This document shows positions 52,055 through 60,238 of a stretch of 64,000 bases of DNA, in pieces. A program made the translations under genes and the position numbers. This DNA comes from Prevotella sp. GTDB taxonomy: Bacteria; Bacteroidota; Bacteroidia; Bacteroidales; Bacteroidaceae. Numbering within the stretch: the stretch's first letter is position 1; every line of letters starts with the position of its first letter. The DNA is taken from contig JAFSKJ010000013.1 of the NCBI GenBank assembly GCA_017449025.1, forward strand, positions 1 through 64,000. The letters are read 5' to 3'. The notes beneath the pieces are model-generated. The model was not told the DNA's origin. It worked only from the letters and a program-made list of their open reading frames with translations, and ran no database searches.

Positions 52055-55000
52055 CTATTTGCGGTGTTTCAGACGATACTCCAAAGGTGATAGCCCGAAC
52101 TTCTCCTTAAACACTTTTATGAAGTTCTCGCCCGTCATGAAACCTACGTTGGCGGCAAGCTCGCTCATGTTGATGTTTGTGCGCTTAAGAAGTATGCATG
52201 CGTGCTTGAGCCTTAGGTCACGAACCAGTTCCGTCGGTGTCTTGCCGGTGATGCTGCGGACACGGTGGAAGAAGGGCACGCGCCCCATGCCCATGGCGTT
52301 GGCCATTTCCTCGAGGTTTATCTGTCCGCGACTCATGTTCTGCAGCACGTACTGCTCAATGTTCTTCAGCAGCTGGCGGTCCATGCTTTCCACCATCGAG
52401 TATTCACTCATCAGGTCGACGGTTTCACCTTCAATCTGGAATCCTGCGTTAGCCTCGTCAGCCATCTGCTTCTGGTTGTCCAACCTTCTCTTCGACTTGA
52501 CGGTGGTTTCCACCATCTTCATCTCGTCGTCGTGTCCAACCTCAGCCAGAGCGGTACTGCTGTACTCACCAATGTTCAATGTCTCTGTCGAGGTGGTCAT
52601 GCTGGAGTTGTGGTCTTCGAGCATTCGTGTCTCTGCGCCTTCAATAAGGTCGCTGTTGATATTGACAAGTCCAAGGCCGAGCACGGCATTGAACTTCATG
52701 ACAGCTTCCTGCAGGTTGAAGGGCTTGACAAGATAATCGTCGGCAGCCATCGAGATGTTCATGCTCTTCATGTCCTGCGGTGTGAGCACACTGTCGGTAA
52801 CAAGCACGAACTTCACCTTTTCCACTTCAGGGTTCATCTTGATCCTGTTGCACAGCTCGCTGCCGGTCATTCCCTTCATGTTGTGCTTACACACCACAAG
52901 GTCTGCCTTGATGGTAATAATGTCCTGTGCTGCCTTGTAAATATCGTTGTAGACGTGGAAGTCGTAGACGTCGCGCAGTCTGGACTTCACAAACTTCAGG
53001 AACTCTATGTTGTCGTCGATGAAGAACACAACAATATTGCTTGTCGGTGCGTCGGTGCGTCGCGGACGGCTGTTGACAGTGTCGTCCGATGTAAGGTCGG
53101 GAAGGTTCATCTCGCCCTTGGCGTCGAGCTGGTAGTGGCTCTTCACACTCTGCTTGGCACTATTCTCCGGATTCTCGAGCGACAACTGCATGTCGGCCAC
53201 ACGTGTGACCACCTGCAGCATCTGGGCATGGAGGGCGTTGAGCTGCTCCCGTTCCTCAAAGCTGGTGTCTTTCTCTGAGAGATTGCTTATGATTGTGGCC
53301 ATGCGCGACATTGGCTGGTTTATGTCATCAGCAGCAGACTTGATTTCCTCGCGCTGCCGCTTCAGCTCGTCGATTACTGCAATCTTCCTGGCTTTCACTT
53401 CCATGGCCTGTTTGAAACCTATGCGCCAGATGTAAACAATGATTATGAACACCACCAAGTAAGACAAAAGCATCCACCATGACAGCAGCCAGTGGCGCTC
53501 AATCTCAATTTCAATGGTACGCACATTGTTGCTGGTGATACCTGCGGCGTTGACGGCCTTCACCTGCAACTTATATGTACCGCTCGAGAGGTTGCGGAAG
53601 GTCACACCGTGCTTCAAGGCATCACCGTCACGCCACGTGTTGTTGAAGCCCTTTCCGTCCACGGCATACATGAACTGCAGTCGCTCGCTCTGGTTGTAGT
53701 TGCCAGCAGCGAATTTGATGGTGAAGGTGTTCTGGTCGTGGTTCAGCTCAAGCTTGGTGGTGCTGTTGAGCGACTGTGTGAGAATCACACGGCCATCGTA
53801 GGCATGGCCTATCTTCACCTCCTCTTCGCCAAGCATGAATTGGGTGAGTATCACCGTTGGCAGGGCATCGCTGCCTTCACCCGTGGGCTTGCTCGTCCAG
53901 TTCACTCCGTAAAGACCGCCGAAGAGCACATTACCGTCCGACTTTGTGAAGATGGAGCCTATGTTGAACTCATTGCTCTGCAGTCCGTCGGCAGTGGAGT
54001 AGTTGTAGAGTCCGAAGCTTGTGGAGCCGTCGTTGGCATTGCGCTGCACCACCACGCGGCTGATGCCATTGCTGGTGGTTATCCACATGTTGTGGTTCTT
54101 GTCCTCTGTTATTCCGCACACGTTGTTGTTGCAGAGTCCCTGCTTCTCCGTAAGGTAGTTCAGGCTGTCGTTCTCAAGGTTAAGCACGTTGGCACCTTCG
54201 CGGGTACCCACCCATATCAATCCTCTGGAGTCCTCATAGACCTGGGTGATGTAGTTGTTGGTGAAAGGCAGCAGGTTGGTACGGTTGCCCGTTAGGTGGA
54301 GTATCTCGTTGTTCGACAGAGACACTATGCTCAGTCCCTCTCCAGTGCCAACGAGCAGGCGGTTGTCCTTGGTGTTGAACAGCGATGTTATGTTGTTCGA
54401 CTTCAGCTTGCCGTTCTCGCGAGTATAGTTGGAGAACGAGTTCATTCTGGGGTTGTACACCTGCAGTCCGCCGTTGGTGGCTATCCATACGTTGCCGGCA
54501 CGGTCGCTGCAGAGGGCGTTGACATGGTCGTCGATGATGGTGCGCTTCTCATCGTTGGCAGCAGAGTAAATAGTGGCATTGCCGTCCTTGATGCGCGTCA
54601 TGCCATTCTGCTTTGAGCCCACCCACAGGCTTCCGTCCTTTGTGGTGACCATTGCCGACACCTTCTGGCTTGCCAATGGTCCGTTATATCCAACGATGCC
54701 ATTGTTGCCTGTGCCATACCACACCCTTCCGCTGTCGGCCTGAGCAATGGCTGTGATGTCGCCCACGAGCTGCGATTCAAAGCGGTAGATGTTGTTTCCG
54801 CTATAAGCCACGCCTGATTTCTCAGTGCCCACCCACAGCAAGTCGGTGTTGTCGACGTAAAGGCTCTGCACCCTTACCACGTCGGCAATCCAGTGGTGGG
54901 TATTGATGTTCCTCGGCTGCACCTCTTCCATCTCGTGGGTGTTGACGTTCATGCGCAGAAGACCGGCACGGTCGGTACCTATCCATACGTTTCCGTTTCT

Positions 55001-55879
55001 GTCGCCGGCCATACCGTTGACGGCATGGTCTACTCCCACTCCTGTCAGTCCGAGCTGGTCGCCAAAGGATGTGTTCCACGTCTTGGAACTTTTGTTGAAG
55101 AAGAACAGCGTGCCCTGACCGTAGAGCCAGATGTTATCCATCTGGTCGGCGAAGGCCTTCAGCGAGCGGCTCCTGCGCAGCTTGCGGTCGGCAATCTCAT
55201 TGGTCTGCCATACGCGCCGCTGCTGGTGCATGACGTCAAGACATACTATTCGGCCGTCATCGTAGACTATAAGTGCACCGTCGCGGCACTCGCTGATGGA
55301 GCATACGTTGCCTCGAGGCACGCCTATGGCGTCGTTCACGCCAACAGCATCGCCTGTATATCCGAATTCATAGTGCTGTTGCTGCTGCATGTTGTAGCAC
55401 ACCACGCCACGATTGGGAATTGCTCCCCAAAGGTTGTGGTGCTGGTCGATATAAACAATACTGGGCACACTCTGTATGCCGAAACGGGAGAAGACATGCT
55501 TCATGTCGCGCTCGAAACTCTCCGACTGCGGGTTATAGATGCAGTATCCTGCAGCGGTGTTTATCCACAGGTTGCCATCAAGGCCCTCCTGTATGGAGTT
55601 AATATAGCTGTCGGGCAGAGAGGAGCCGTCCTGGGAATTACACTGGAACGACTTGAACACATATCCGTCGTAGCGGTATAGTCCGGCAGGTGTGCCGAAC
55701 CACATGTAGCCGAACTTGTCTTTCATGACACAGTTTATCTGGCTGCTTGTCAGTCCGTCCTTGCCGTCGATAGTCTTAAACAGGTAAACGGCAGCCGCCA
55801 TTACGGGAACCACCAGCAACAGGGCTATCAATCCCTGCCTCAACGAGAATCTTGAGCCTTGTTTTTCTGTATGTCTCAT
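52055..55879 (-). CDS. Kinase-dead hybrid two-component-type regulator
   Basis: 1274 residues. N-terminal anchor (about 15-32), periplasmic beta-propeller sensor of Reg_prop repeats (about 40-720, start GLTSSQINCVMKDKFGYMWF), Y_Y_Y domain (about 730-795), transmembrane helix (about 801-820), HisKA-like helices (840-905), receiver (948-1071) and AraC-type HTH (1171-1274, ending KEKFGLSPLEYRLKHRK). The usual ATP-binding domain is missing: only about 78 residues separate the helices from the receiver. The phospho-His position is Asp851 (AADDINQPM) and the phospho-Asp position is Lys998 (VVCKHNMKGM). The acidic pair (Asp955-956), Thr1028 and Lys1052 stay. A 99-residue linker precedes the HTH. Signalling must be non-phosphorylative, if functional. 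It sits 22 nt after kdsD. Confidence 0.88.
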   Translation of the reverse strand: MRHTEKQGSRFSLRQGLIALLLVVPVMAAAVYLFKTIDGKDGLTSSQINCVMKDKFGYMWFGTPAGLYRYDGYVFKSFQCNSQDGSSLPDSYINSIQEGLDGNLWINTAAGYCIYNPQSESFERDMKHVFSRFGIQSVPSIVYIDQHHNLWGAIPNRGVVCYNMQQQQHYEFGYTGDAVGVNDAIGVPRGNVCSISECRDGALIVYDDGRIVCLDVMHQQRRVWQTNEIADRKLRRSRSLKAFADQMDNIWLYGQGTLFFFNKSSKTWNTSFGDQLGLTGVGVDHAVNGMAGDRNGNVWIGTDRAGLLRMNVNTHEMEEVQPRNINTHHWIADVVRVQSLYVDNTDLLWVGTEKSGVAYSGNNIYRFESQLVGDITAIAQADSGRVWYGTGNNGIVGYNGPLASQKVSAMVTTKDGSLWVGSKQNGMTRIKDGNATIYSAANDEKRTIIDDHVNALCSDRAGNVWIATNGGLQVYNPRMNSFSNYTRENGKLKSNNITSLFNTKDNRLLVGTGEGLSIVSLSNNEILHLTGNRTNLLPFTNNYITQVYEDSRGLIWVGTREGANVLNLENDSLNYLTEKQGLCNNNVCGITEDKNHNMWITTSNGISRVVVQRNANDGSTSFGLYNYSTADGLQSNEFNIGSIFTKSDGNVLFGGLYGVNWTSKPTGEGSDALPTVILTQFMLGEEEVKIGHAYDGRVILTQSLNSTTKLELNHDQNTFTIKFAAGNYNQSERLQFMYAVDGKGFNNTWRDGDALKHGVTFRNLSSGTYKLQVKAVNAAGITSNNVRTIEIEIERHWLLSWWMLLSYLVVFIIIVYIWRIGFKQAMEVKARKIAVIDELKRQREEIKSAADDINQPMSRMATIISNLSEKDTSFEEREQLNALHAQMLQVVTRVADMQLSLENPENSAKQSVKSHYQLDAKGEMNLPDLTSDDTVNSRPRRTDAPTSNIVVFFIDDNIEFLKFVKSRLRDVYDFHVYNDIYKAAQDIITIKADLVVCKHNMKGMTGSELCNRIKMNPEVEKVKFVLVTDSVLTPQDMKSMNISMAADDYLVKPFNLQEAVMKFNAVLGLGLVNINSDLIEGAETRMLEDHNSSMTTSTETLNIGEYSSTALAEVGHDDEMKMVETTVKSKRRLDNQKQMADEANAGFQIEGETVDLMSEYSMVESMDRQLLKNIEQYVLQNMSRGQINLEEMANAMGMGRVPFFHRVRSITGKTPTELVRDLRLKHACILLKRTNINMSELAANVGFMTGENFIKVFKEKFGLSPLEYRLKHRK

Positions 55880-55901
55880 CTTATCTAACCTTTTACTTCT
55901 T

Positions 55902-56849
55902 TTATATCATGCACGAGTAGTGGTCTACCACTCCGAGCAGCTTGTCGTCGGGGCTTACCACCAGCACACTGTGCACCTTGTACTTGTTCATTATCTTCTG
56001 TATCTCAGTTATCTTGGTGTCGCAGCTCACTGTCTTGGGCTTGCGAGTCATAATGTCGCTTACGGTATGGTCGAAGAACTCGGCTTGCCAGCGCTCCATG
56101 GCGCGGCGTATGTCGCCGTCGGTAATCAGTCCTACTATGACCCCTTCGCTGATGGCCACCCCTAAGCCTAACTTGCCCTTGCTCACCAGAATGATGGCCT
56201 CGCCAAGGTGCATCTCCGGCGGCACAATTGGCAGGTCGGTGGTGATCATCACGTCCTGCGCCGTGGTCAGCAGTCGCTTGCCTAACTCTCCGCCTGGGTG
56301 GAACTGGGCAAAGTCCTGCGGACGGAAGTTGCGCTTTTCCATAAGTGCCACCGCCAGCGCGTCGCCCATGGCCAGTGCGGCTGTTGTTGAGCTTGTCGGT
56401 GCCAGGTTCAGGGGGCAGGCTTCCTTGCTTACGGCCACGTTTATGTGGCACTCCGAATACTTGGCAAGCAGCGAGCACGGGTTGCCGCTCATGGCAATGA
56501 TTGGAATATGCTGATGTAGCAGTATGGGAATAAACCTCAGCAGCTCGTCGGTCTGCCCGGAATTGGATATTGCAAGGACAACATCGTCGCGGGTAATCAC
56601 CCCTAAGTCGCCGTGGAAGACGTCAAGGGGATTGATGAAGAACGATGGTGTGCCCGTCGAGGATAGCGTGGCAGCTATTTTCGCCCCCACATGTCCGCTC
56701 TTTCCCACGCCTGTGACTATCACCTTGCCGTGGCAGCGGTAGATTGTCTCCACTGCCCGGTCGAAGTTCTCGTCCATCTGTGGTATCATGTCTAACAAGG
56801 CTTGCGCCTCATCCCTGATACACTGTATGCCATATTCCCTTACGTTCAT
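55902..56849 (-). CDS. kdsD: D-arabinose-5-phosphate isomerase
   Basis: 315 residues. The SIS domain (about 30-185) carries GVGKSGHVGAKIAATLSSTG, FFINPLDVFHGDLGVI and AISNSGQTDELLRFIP; two CBS domains follow (about 195-315). It converts ribulose-5-phosphate to arabinose-5-phosphate, the first step of Kdo synthesis. The start is 4 nt after kdsA's stop, and kdsA uses its product, so the pairing supports KdsD rather than GutQ. Ends 22 nt before the hybrid regulator gene. Confidence 0.93.
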   Translation of the reverse strand: MNVREYGIQCIRDEAQALLDMIPQMDENFDRAVETIYRCHGKVIVTGVGKSGHVGAKIAATLSSTGTPSFFINPLDVFHGDLGVITRDDVVLAISNSGQTDELLRFIPILLHQHIPIIAMSGNPCSLLAKYSECHINVAVSKEACPLNLAPTSSTTAALAMGDALAVALMEKRNFRPQDFAQFHPGGELGKRLLTTAQDVMITTDLPIVPPEMHLGEAIILVSKGKLGLGVAISEGVIVGLITDGDIRRAMERWQAEFFDHTVSDIMTRKPKTVSCDTKITEIQKIMNKYKVHSVLVVSPDDKLLGVVDHYSCMI

Positions 56850-56853
56850 TGTA

Positions 56854-57606
56854 CTACAGCAATTCTTTTATCAATGCCGTCAGCTTGCTCAGTTCCAACA
56901 TGTTGGCAGCATCGCTGAGCCCCTTGTCCGGGTCTGGGTGTACCTCAAAGAACCATCCCGTGGCCCCGAAGGCCTTGGCGGCCTTGGCCATCAGCGGCAC
57001 GTAGCGGCGGTCGCCACCCGTCTTTCCGCCGTCGCCGCCCGGGCGCTGTACGCTGTGTGTACAGTCCATGACCACCGTGGGCACTATTTCGAGCATGTCA
57101 GGTATATTCCTGAAGTCAACCACCAGGTTGTTGTATCCCATCATGTTGCCGCGCTCTGTGAGCCACACGTCGGCAGCCCCTGCGTCATGTGCCTTCTCTA
57201 CGGGGTAGCGCATATCGCTCCCGCTGAGGAACTGCGCCTTCTTTATGTTCACCGTGCGGCCTGTGCGCGCCGCGGCCACAAGCAGGTCGGTCTGGCGGCA
57301 GAGGAAAGCCGGTATCTGCACCACATCGCACACCTGCCCCACAGGCTCTGCCTGCCAGGCCTCGTGTATGTCGGTGAGCAGGCGCAGGCCGTAGCGGCTC
57401 TTAACGTCGGCCAGCATCGTGAGGCCGCGGTCGATGCCCGGGCCTCGAAATGAGCTTATACTTGTACGGTTTGCCTTGTCGAACGAAGCCTTGAATATAA
57501 TATCAATGCCTAACTGGCGGTTGATGTCTACCAGTTTGCTGGCCACGGTGTCAAGCAGCTCCGCTGACTCTATCACGCACGGCCCGGCAATAAATACCTT
57601 ATTCAT
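56854..57606 (-). CDS. kdsA: Kdo-8-phosphate synthase
   Basis: 250 residues from ATG 57606 (an earlier in-frame start would add 8 residues). Joins arabinose-5-phosphate and phosphoenolpyruvate. Signatures: IAGPCVIES near the N-terminus, FKASFDKANRTS, RGPGIDRGLTML, TDIHEAWQAEPV, IPAFLCRQTDLL and GYNNLVVDFRNIP, CTHSVQRPGG, FEVHPDPDKGLSD. The Cys in GPCVIES, where E. coli has Asn, marks the metal-dependent class. Length is slightly short of the E. coli enzyme. Promoter at 57628-57657; leads the Kdo/regulator/PLD unit. Confidence 0.95.
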   Translation of the reverse strand: MNKVFIAGPCVIESAELLDTVASKLVDINRQLGIDIIFKASFDKANRTSISSFRGPGIDRGLTMLADVKSRYGLRLLTDIHEAWQAEPVGQVCDVVQIPAFLCRQTDLLVAAARTGRTVNIKKAQFLSGSDMRYPVEKAHDAGAADVWLTERGNMMGYNNLVVDFRNIPDMLEIVPTVVMDCTHSVQRPGGDGGKTGGDRRYVPLMAKAAKAFGATGWFFEVHPDPDKGLSDAANMLELSKLTALIKELL

Positions 57607-57627
57607 GTTTGTCTTCTGTTCTTTGTG

Positions 57628-57657
57628 CAAAGTTAGTGATATTTTTTGAAACTACAA
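57628..57657 (-). promoter_or_regulatory. Promoter of the kdsA-kdsD-regulator-PLD unit
   Basis: Minus strand: TTG (57657-57655), 19 nt, TAACTTTG (57635-57628). Leader about 15-20 nt, consistent with the start at 57606. Confidence 0.6.
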
Positions 57658-57694
57658 GCTTTTGTACAATCTTTTTGCCATTCATCGGCATTTT

Positions 57695-60046
57695 TCACTC
57701 TTTTTGACCTGCCACTTCACTCACAATGTGTATGTCGCGCTGAGGGAACGGTATCTCGATGCCATTGGCACCGAGTGTATCGTAGACGCACTTAAGCACA
57801 TCGCTCACCACATAAGCCCTCTTCACGGCGTCGGCCCATACGAAGAGCTTGAAGTTGACGCTTGAGTCGCCCATCTCGCTGACCACGCTCTTAACCTGTT
57901 TCTTCTTGTCTATCCACTGGTGGCGAAGACCATTGACGGCATCCTCTACCAACTGGCTCACCTGACGGAGATTGGAGCCGTAGGCTACGCCGAAGGGCAC
58001 CACGGCCAGCACATAGCCGTGGTTGCGCGTAAGATTCTTGTAGTTCTTGGCAAAGAGCTGGCTGTTGGTGAAGGTTATCACCTCACCGAAGAGCGACTCA
58101 ACGACCGTAGACGTATAGTTGATTGATGTTACACGTCCCATAGTGCCGTCAACGTCAATCCAGTCGCCTACCTTCACACGTCCGGTCATCAGCGACGCGC
58201 CATAGTAGATATTCTCGATTATGTCTTTCGAGGCAAAGCCGATGCCCGTAGAGAGTCCGCCGCTGATAGCCAACAGCCAGGCCAGGCTGATATCGAGTAT
58301 AGAAAGCGACAGTAGCAGCCAAGCTCCCCAGATTATTATCTGGATAACGTTCTTTCCCATCATTGTCCGGCTGTCGGCCGTCGTGGGGTCTTTATCCATA
58401 TAGTGCATCCGCAACAGCGAAAGTGTGCTGCTGTTGACATAGGAGAACAGAAACCACAGGCATGCCACCGTGCTCAAGCGCACTACGCTCAGCTTCAGGT
58501 TCTCTATATTGACAAACTCATACTTGAAGAGCTTCCAGCACAGGTCGCTGAGGTTGAACACATCGGCTGCCCAATAGAAACTCAACATGACCGAGAGTAT
58601 TCCTGCCACCGGCAGCAACACCTTCGACAACAGGCCATAGAACCACGTCTGCGTGATAGGCTTGCCGTCCATCTGGTGTTTCTCGCCATAAATCTTCAAG
58701 TACTGGCTTACGCAGGTGATGGTGAGTACGCACGTGAGCTGTATCACCCACCAGATGAGCAACTGGACGGACAGCAGCGTGTATCCGCTCCACGAGCAAG
58801 CAAGCGACACAAAGAACACAATCAGCGATATGTAGCCGTTGAACATGTCAGAGCGCGGAATGCGCTGATGGTGGTGGCGCACCACCATCCACTGCCAAAG
58901 TGTACTCAACAGAAGTATCACGGGGAAGATCATGTTCACCAACTCACTTGGAATGAGGATTATGCGAAAGACTATCACTAACAGCCCCACCACCAACAGC
59001 GGCATGTATATGCGCAGGGCACTGCCCATCTGCCTGCCTTCAACCCTAAGCAGCAACGATACGAGAATCACCCCCATGAGCCAAGCGAACTCCACCAACA
59101 GGTTGCCCGCCATGCTCAGAAAGTTCTGGTCGGCCCCCTGCAACACTCCCATCAGCACTGCAAAGGTGATGATAGTGGTAACGAGGATTACGTAGCGCCG
59201 TTTTTTCATGAACCTCTCCGTCTGTAGCCGCTTGGGCATGAGCAGACGGAAGGCTATCTGGTTGAGCAAGGTGGCGATGATGAAGAAGAAAACGATCGAG
59301 ACGAACAGACCCACTATCCACTGTGAGTTCCATTCGGAGCCGACGTTGCTCTCTAAAGAGTACTTCTTCTTCACCACAGCAAGCATCTCGCGCCATCGCA
59401 TGTCCAACTGCGACAAAATCCTGAAATAGTTACTGCCGCCGTTGCGGAAGATGCTTGTCTGTATGTCCTGATAGCGCTTGTTGGCATAGTCGTTGAGCCG
59501 TTGCAGGCGCTGCTCCGTATTGTCGTAGATGGTTATGAAGCCCTCCATCTGCTCCGACTGTTCCTCCAAGAGATTCCTGATGCCCACAGCCAACGCTAAG
59601 CATACGCTGCGGTTTACGCGCGATGAGTCGGCAAGCATCATGGCTGGCATGGCATGCAAACTGGTGATAAGGCTGTCGTAGCGAGCCATCTCAGACTTGC
59701 TGCTATTAAGAAGAAGCTGGAAGGGGAGCTGCTTGCGCAGGAATTCATTATATTGTGTGGTAGCCTCATGGCAGGCATAGGTAAGGTCGAAAACGTAGTC
59801 GAGCTTCTGAGAGTAGAGCATCAGCGCATTCTGCTGGCTGTTGCGGTATATCTTCTGCAGCTCGGCGAAGTTCTGCTGGGTGTGCTCACGGCTCACGGCC
59901 TGACGCTCGCTCATGTCACGGTAGCTCTTCGCAAGCTCGCTGCGCAGTATTGATAATGTCTGGTCTAATCCTGCCTCCTTCATCACTGCCTTCACATCGA
60001 TAACCAGCAGCAAAAGGGCCGTCAATAGTATAGTTAGTCGTTTCAT
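57695..60046 (-). CDS. MscS-family mechanosensitive channel, large form
   Basis: 783 residues from ATG 60046; 54 further in-frame codons upstream lie before the promoter-derived transcription start and are rejected. Signal peptide (LTILLTALLLLVIDVKA), a long periplasmic helical domain (about 25-290), then some nine or ten membrane helices, and the MscS domain: ISGGLSTGIGFASKDIIENI (pore-lining helix), MTGRVKVGDWIDVDGTMGRV, FGEVITFTNSQLFAKNYKNL. It is closer to large MscK/MscM-like channels than to small MscS. Acts as osmotic safety valve. A single gene between kdsA and the barrel gene. Confidence 0.9.
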   Translation of the reverse strand: MKRLTILLTALLLLVIDVKAVMKEAGLDQTLSILRSELAKSYRDMSERQAVSREHTQQNFAELQKIYRNSQQNALMLYSQKLDYVFDLTYACHEATTQYNEFLRKQLPFQLLLNSSKSEMARYDSLITSLHAMPAMMLADSSRVNRSVCLALAVGIRNLLEEQSEQMEGFITIYDNTEQRLQRLNDYANKRYQDIQTSIFRNGGSNYFRILSQLDMRWREMLAVVKKKYSLESNVGSEWNSQWIVGLFVSIVFFFIIATLLNQIAFRLLMPKRLQTERFMKKRRYVILVTTIITFAVLMGVLQGADQNFLSMAGNLLVEFAWLMGVILVSLLLRVEGRQMGSALRIYMPLLVVGLLVIVFRIILIPSELVNMIFPVILLLSTLWQWMVVRHHHQRIPRSDMFNGYISLIVFFVSLACSWSGYTLLSVQLLIWWVIQLTCVLTITCVSQYLKIYGEKHQMDGKPITQTWFYGLLSKVLLPVAGILSVMLSFYWAADVFNLSDLCWKLFKYEFVNIENLKLSVVRLSTVACLWFLFSYVNSSTLSLLRMHYMDKDPTTADSRTMMGKNVIQIIIWGAWLLLSLSILDISLAWLLAISGGLSTGIGFASKDIIENIYYGASLMTGRVKVGDWIDVDGTMGRVTSINYTSTVVESLFGEVITFTNSQLFAKNYKNLTRNHGYVLAVVPFGVAYGSNLRQVSQLVEDAVNGLRHQWIDKKKQVKSVVSEMGDSSVNFKLFVWADAVKRAYVVSDVLKCVYDTLGANGIEIPFPQRDIHIVSEVAGQKE

Positions 60047-60096
60047 ATTCCTGATAGTTGCGTTCTTGCTTGTATAGCACAATACATAAAGCGGTG

Positions 60097-60128
60097 CAAA
60101 GATACTGCAAAATAGGGAAACCACCAAA
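60097..60128 (-). promoter_or_regulatory. Promoter of the MscS-family gene
   Basis: Minus strand: TTTG (60128-60125), 20 nt, TATCTTTG (60104-60097). Perfect consensus; decides the start at 60046. Confidence 0.75.
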
Positions 60129-60238
60129 TTATAGCAAGGTTTTTTATGAAGAAGAAAGAGTTTGCCACTGTCCGCAAGACAATGGCAAACCCAATGTATA
60201 GTGGCCAAGCTTCCGAGCTTTGTATTTAGGCGTGCATA

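Noticed and set aside
60047-60208. 54-codon N-terminal extension of the MscS-family gene
   Set aside because: It lies across and upstream of a consensus promoter and would hide the signal peptide.
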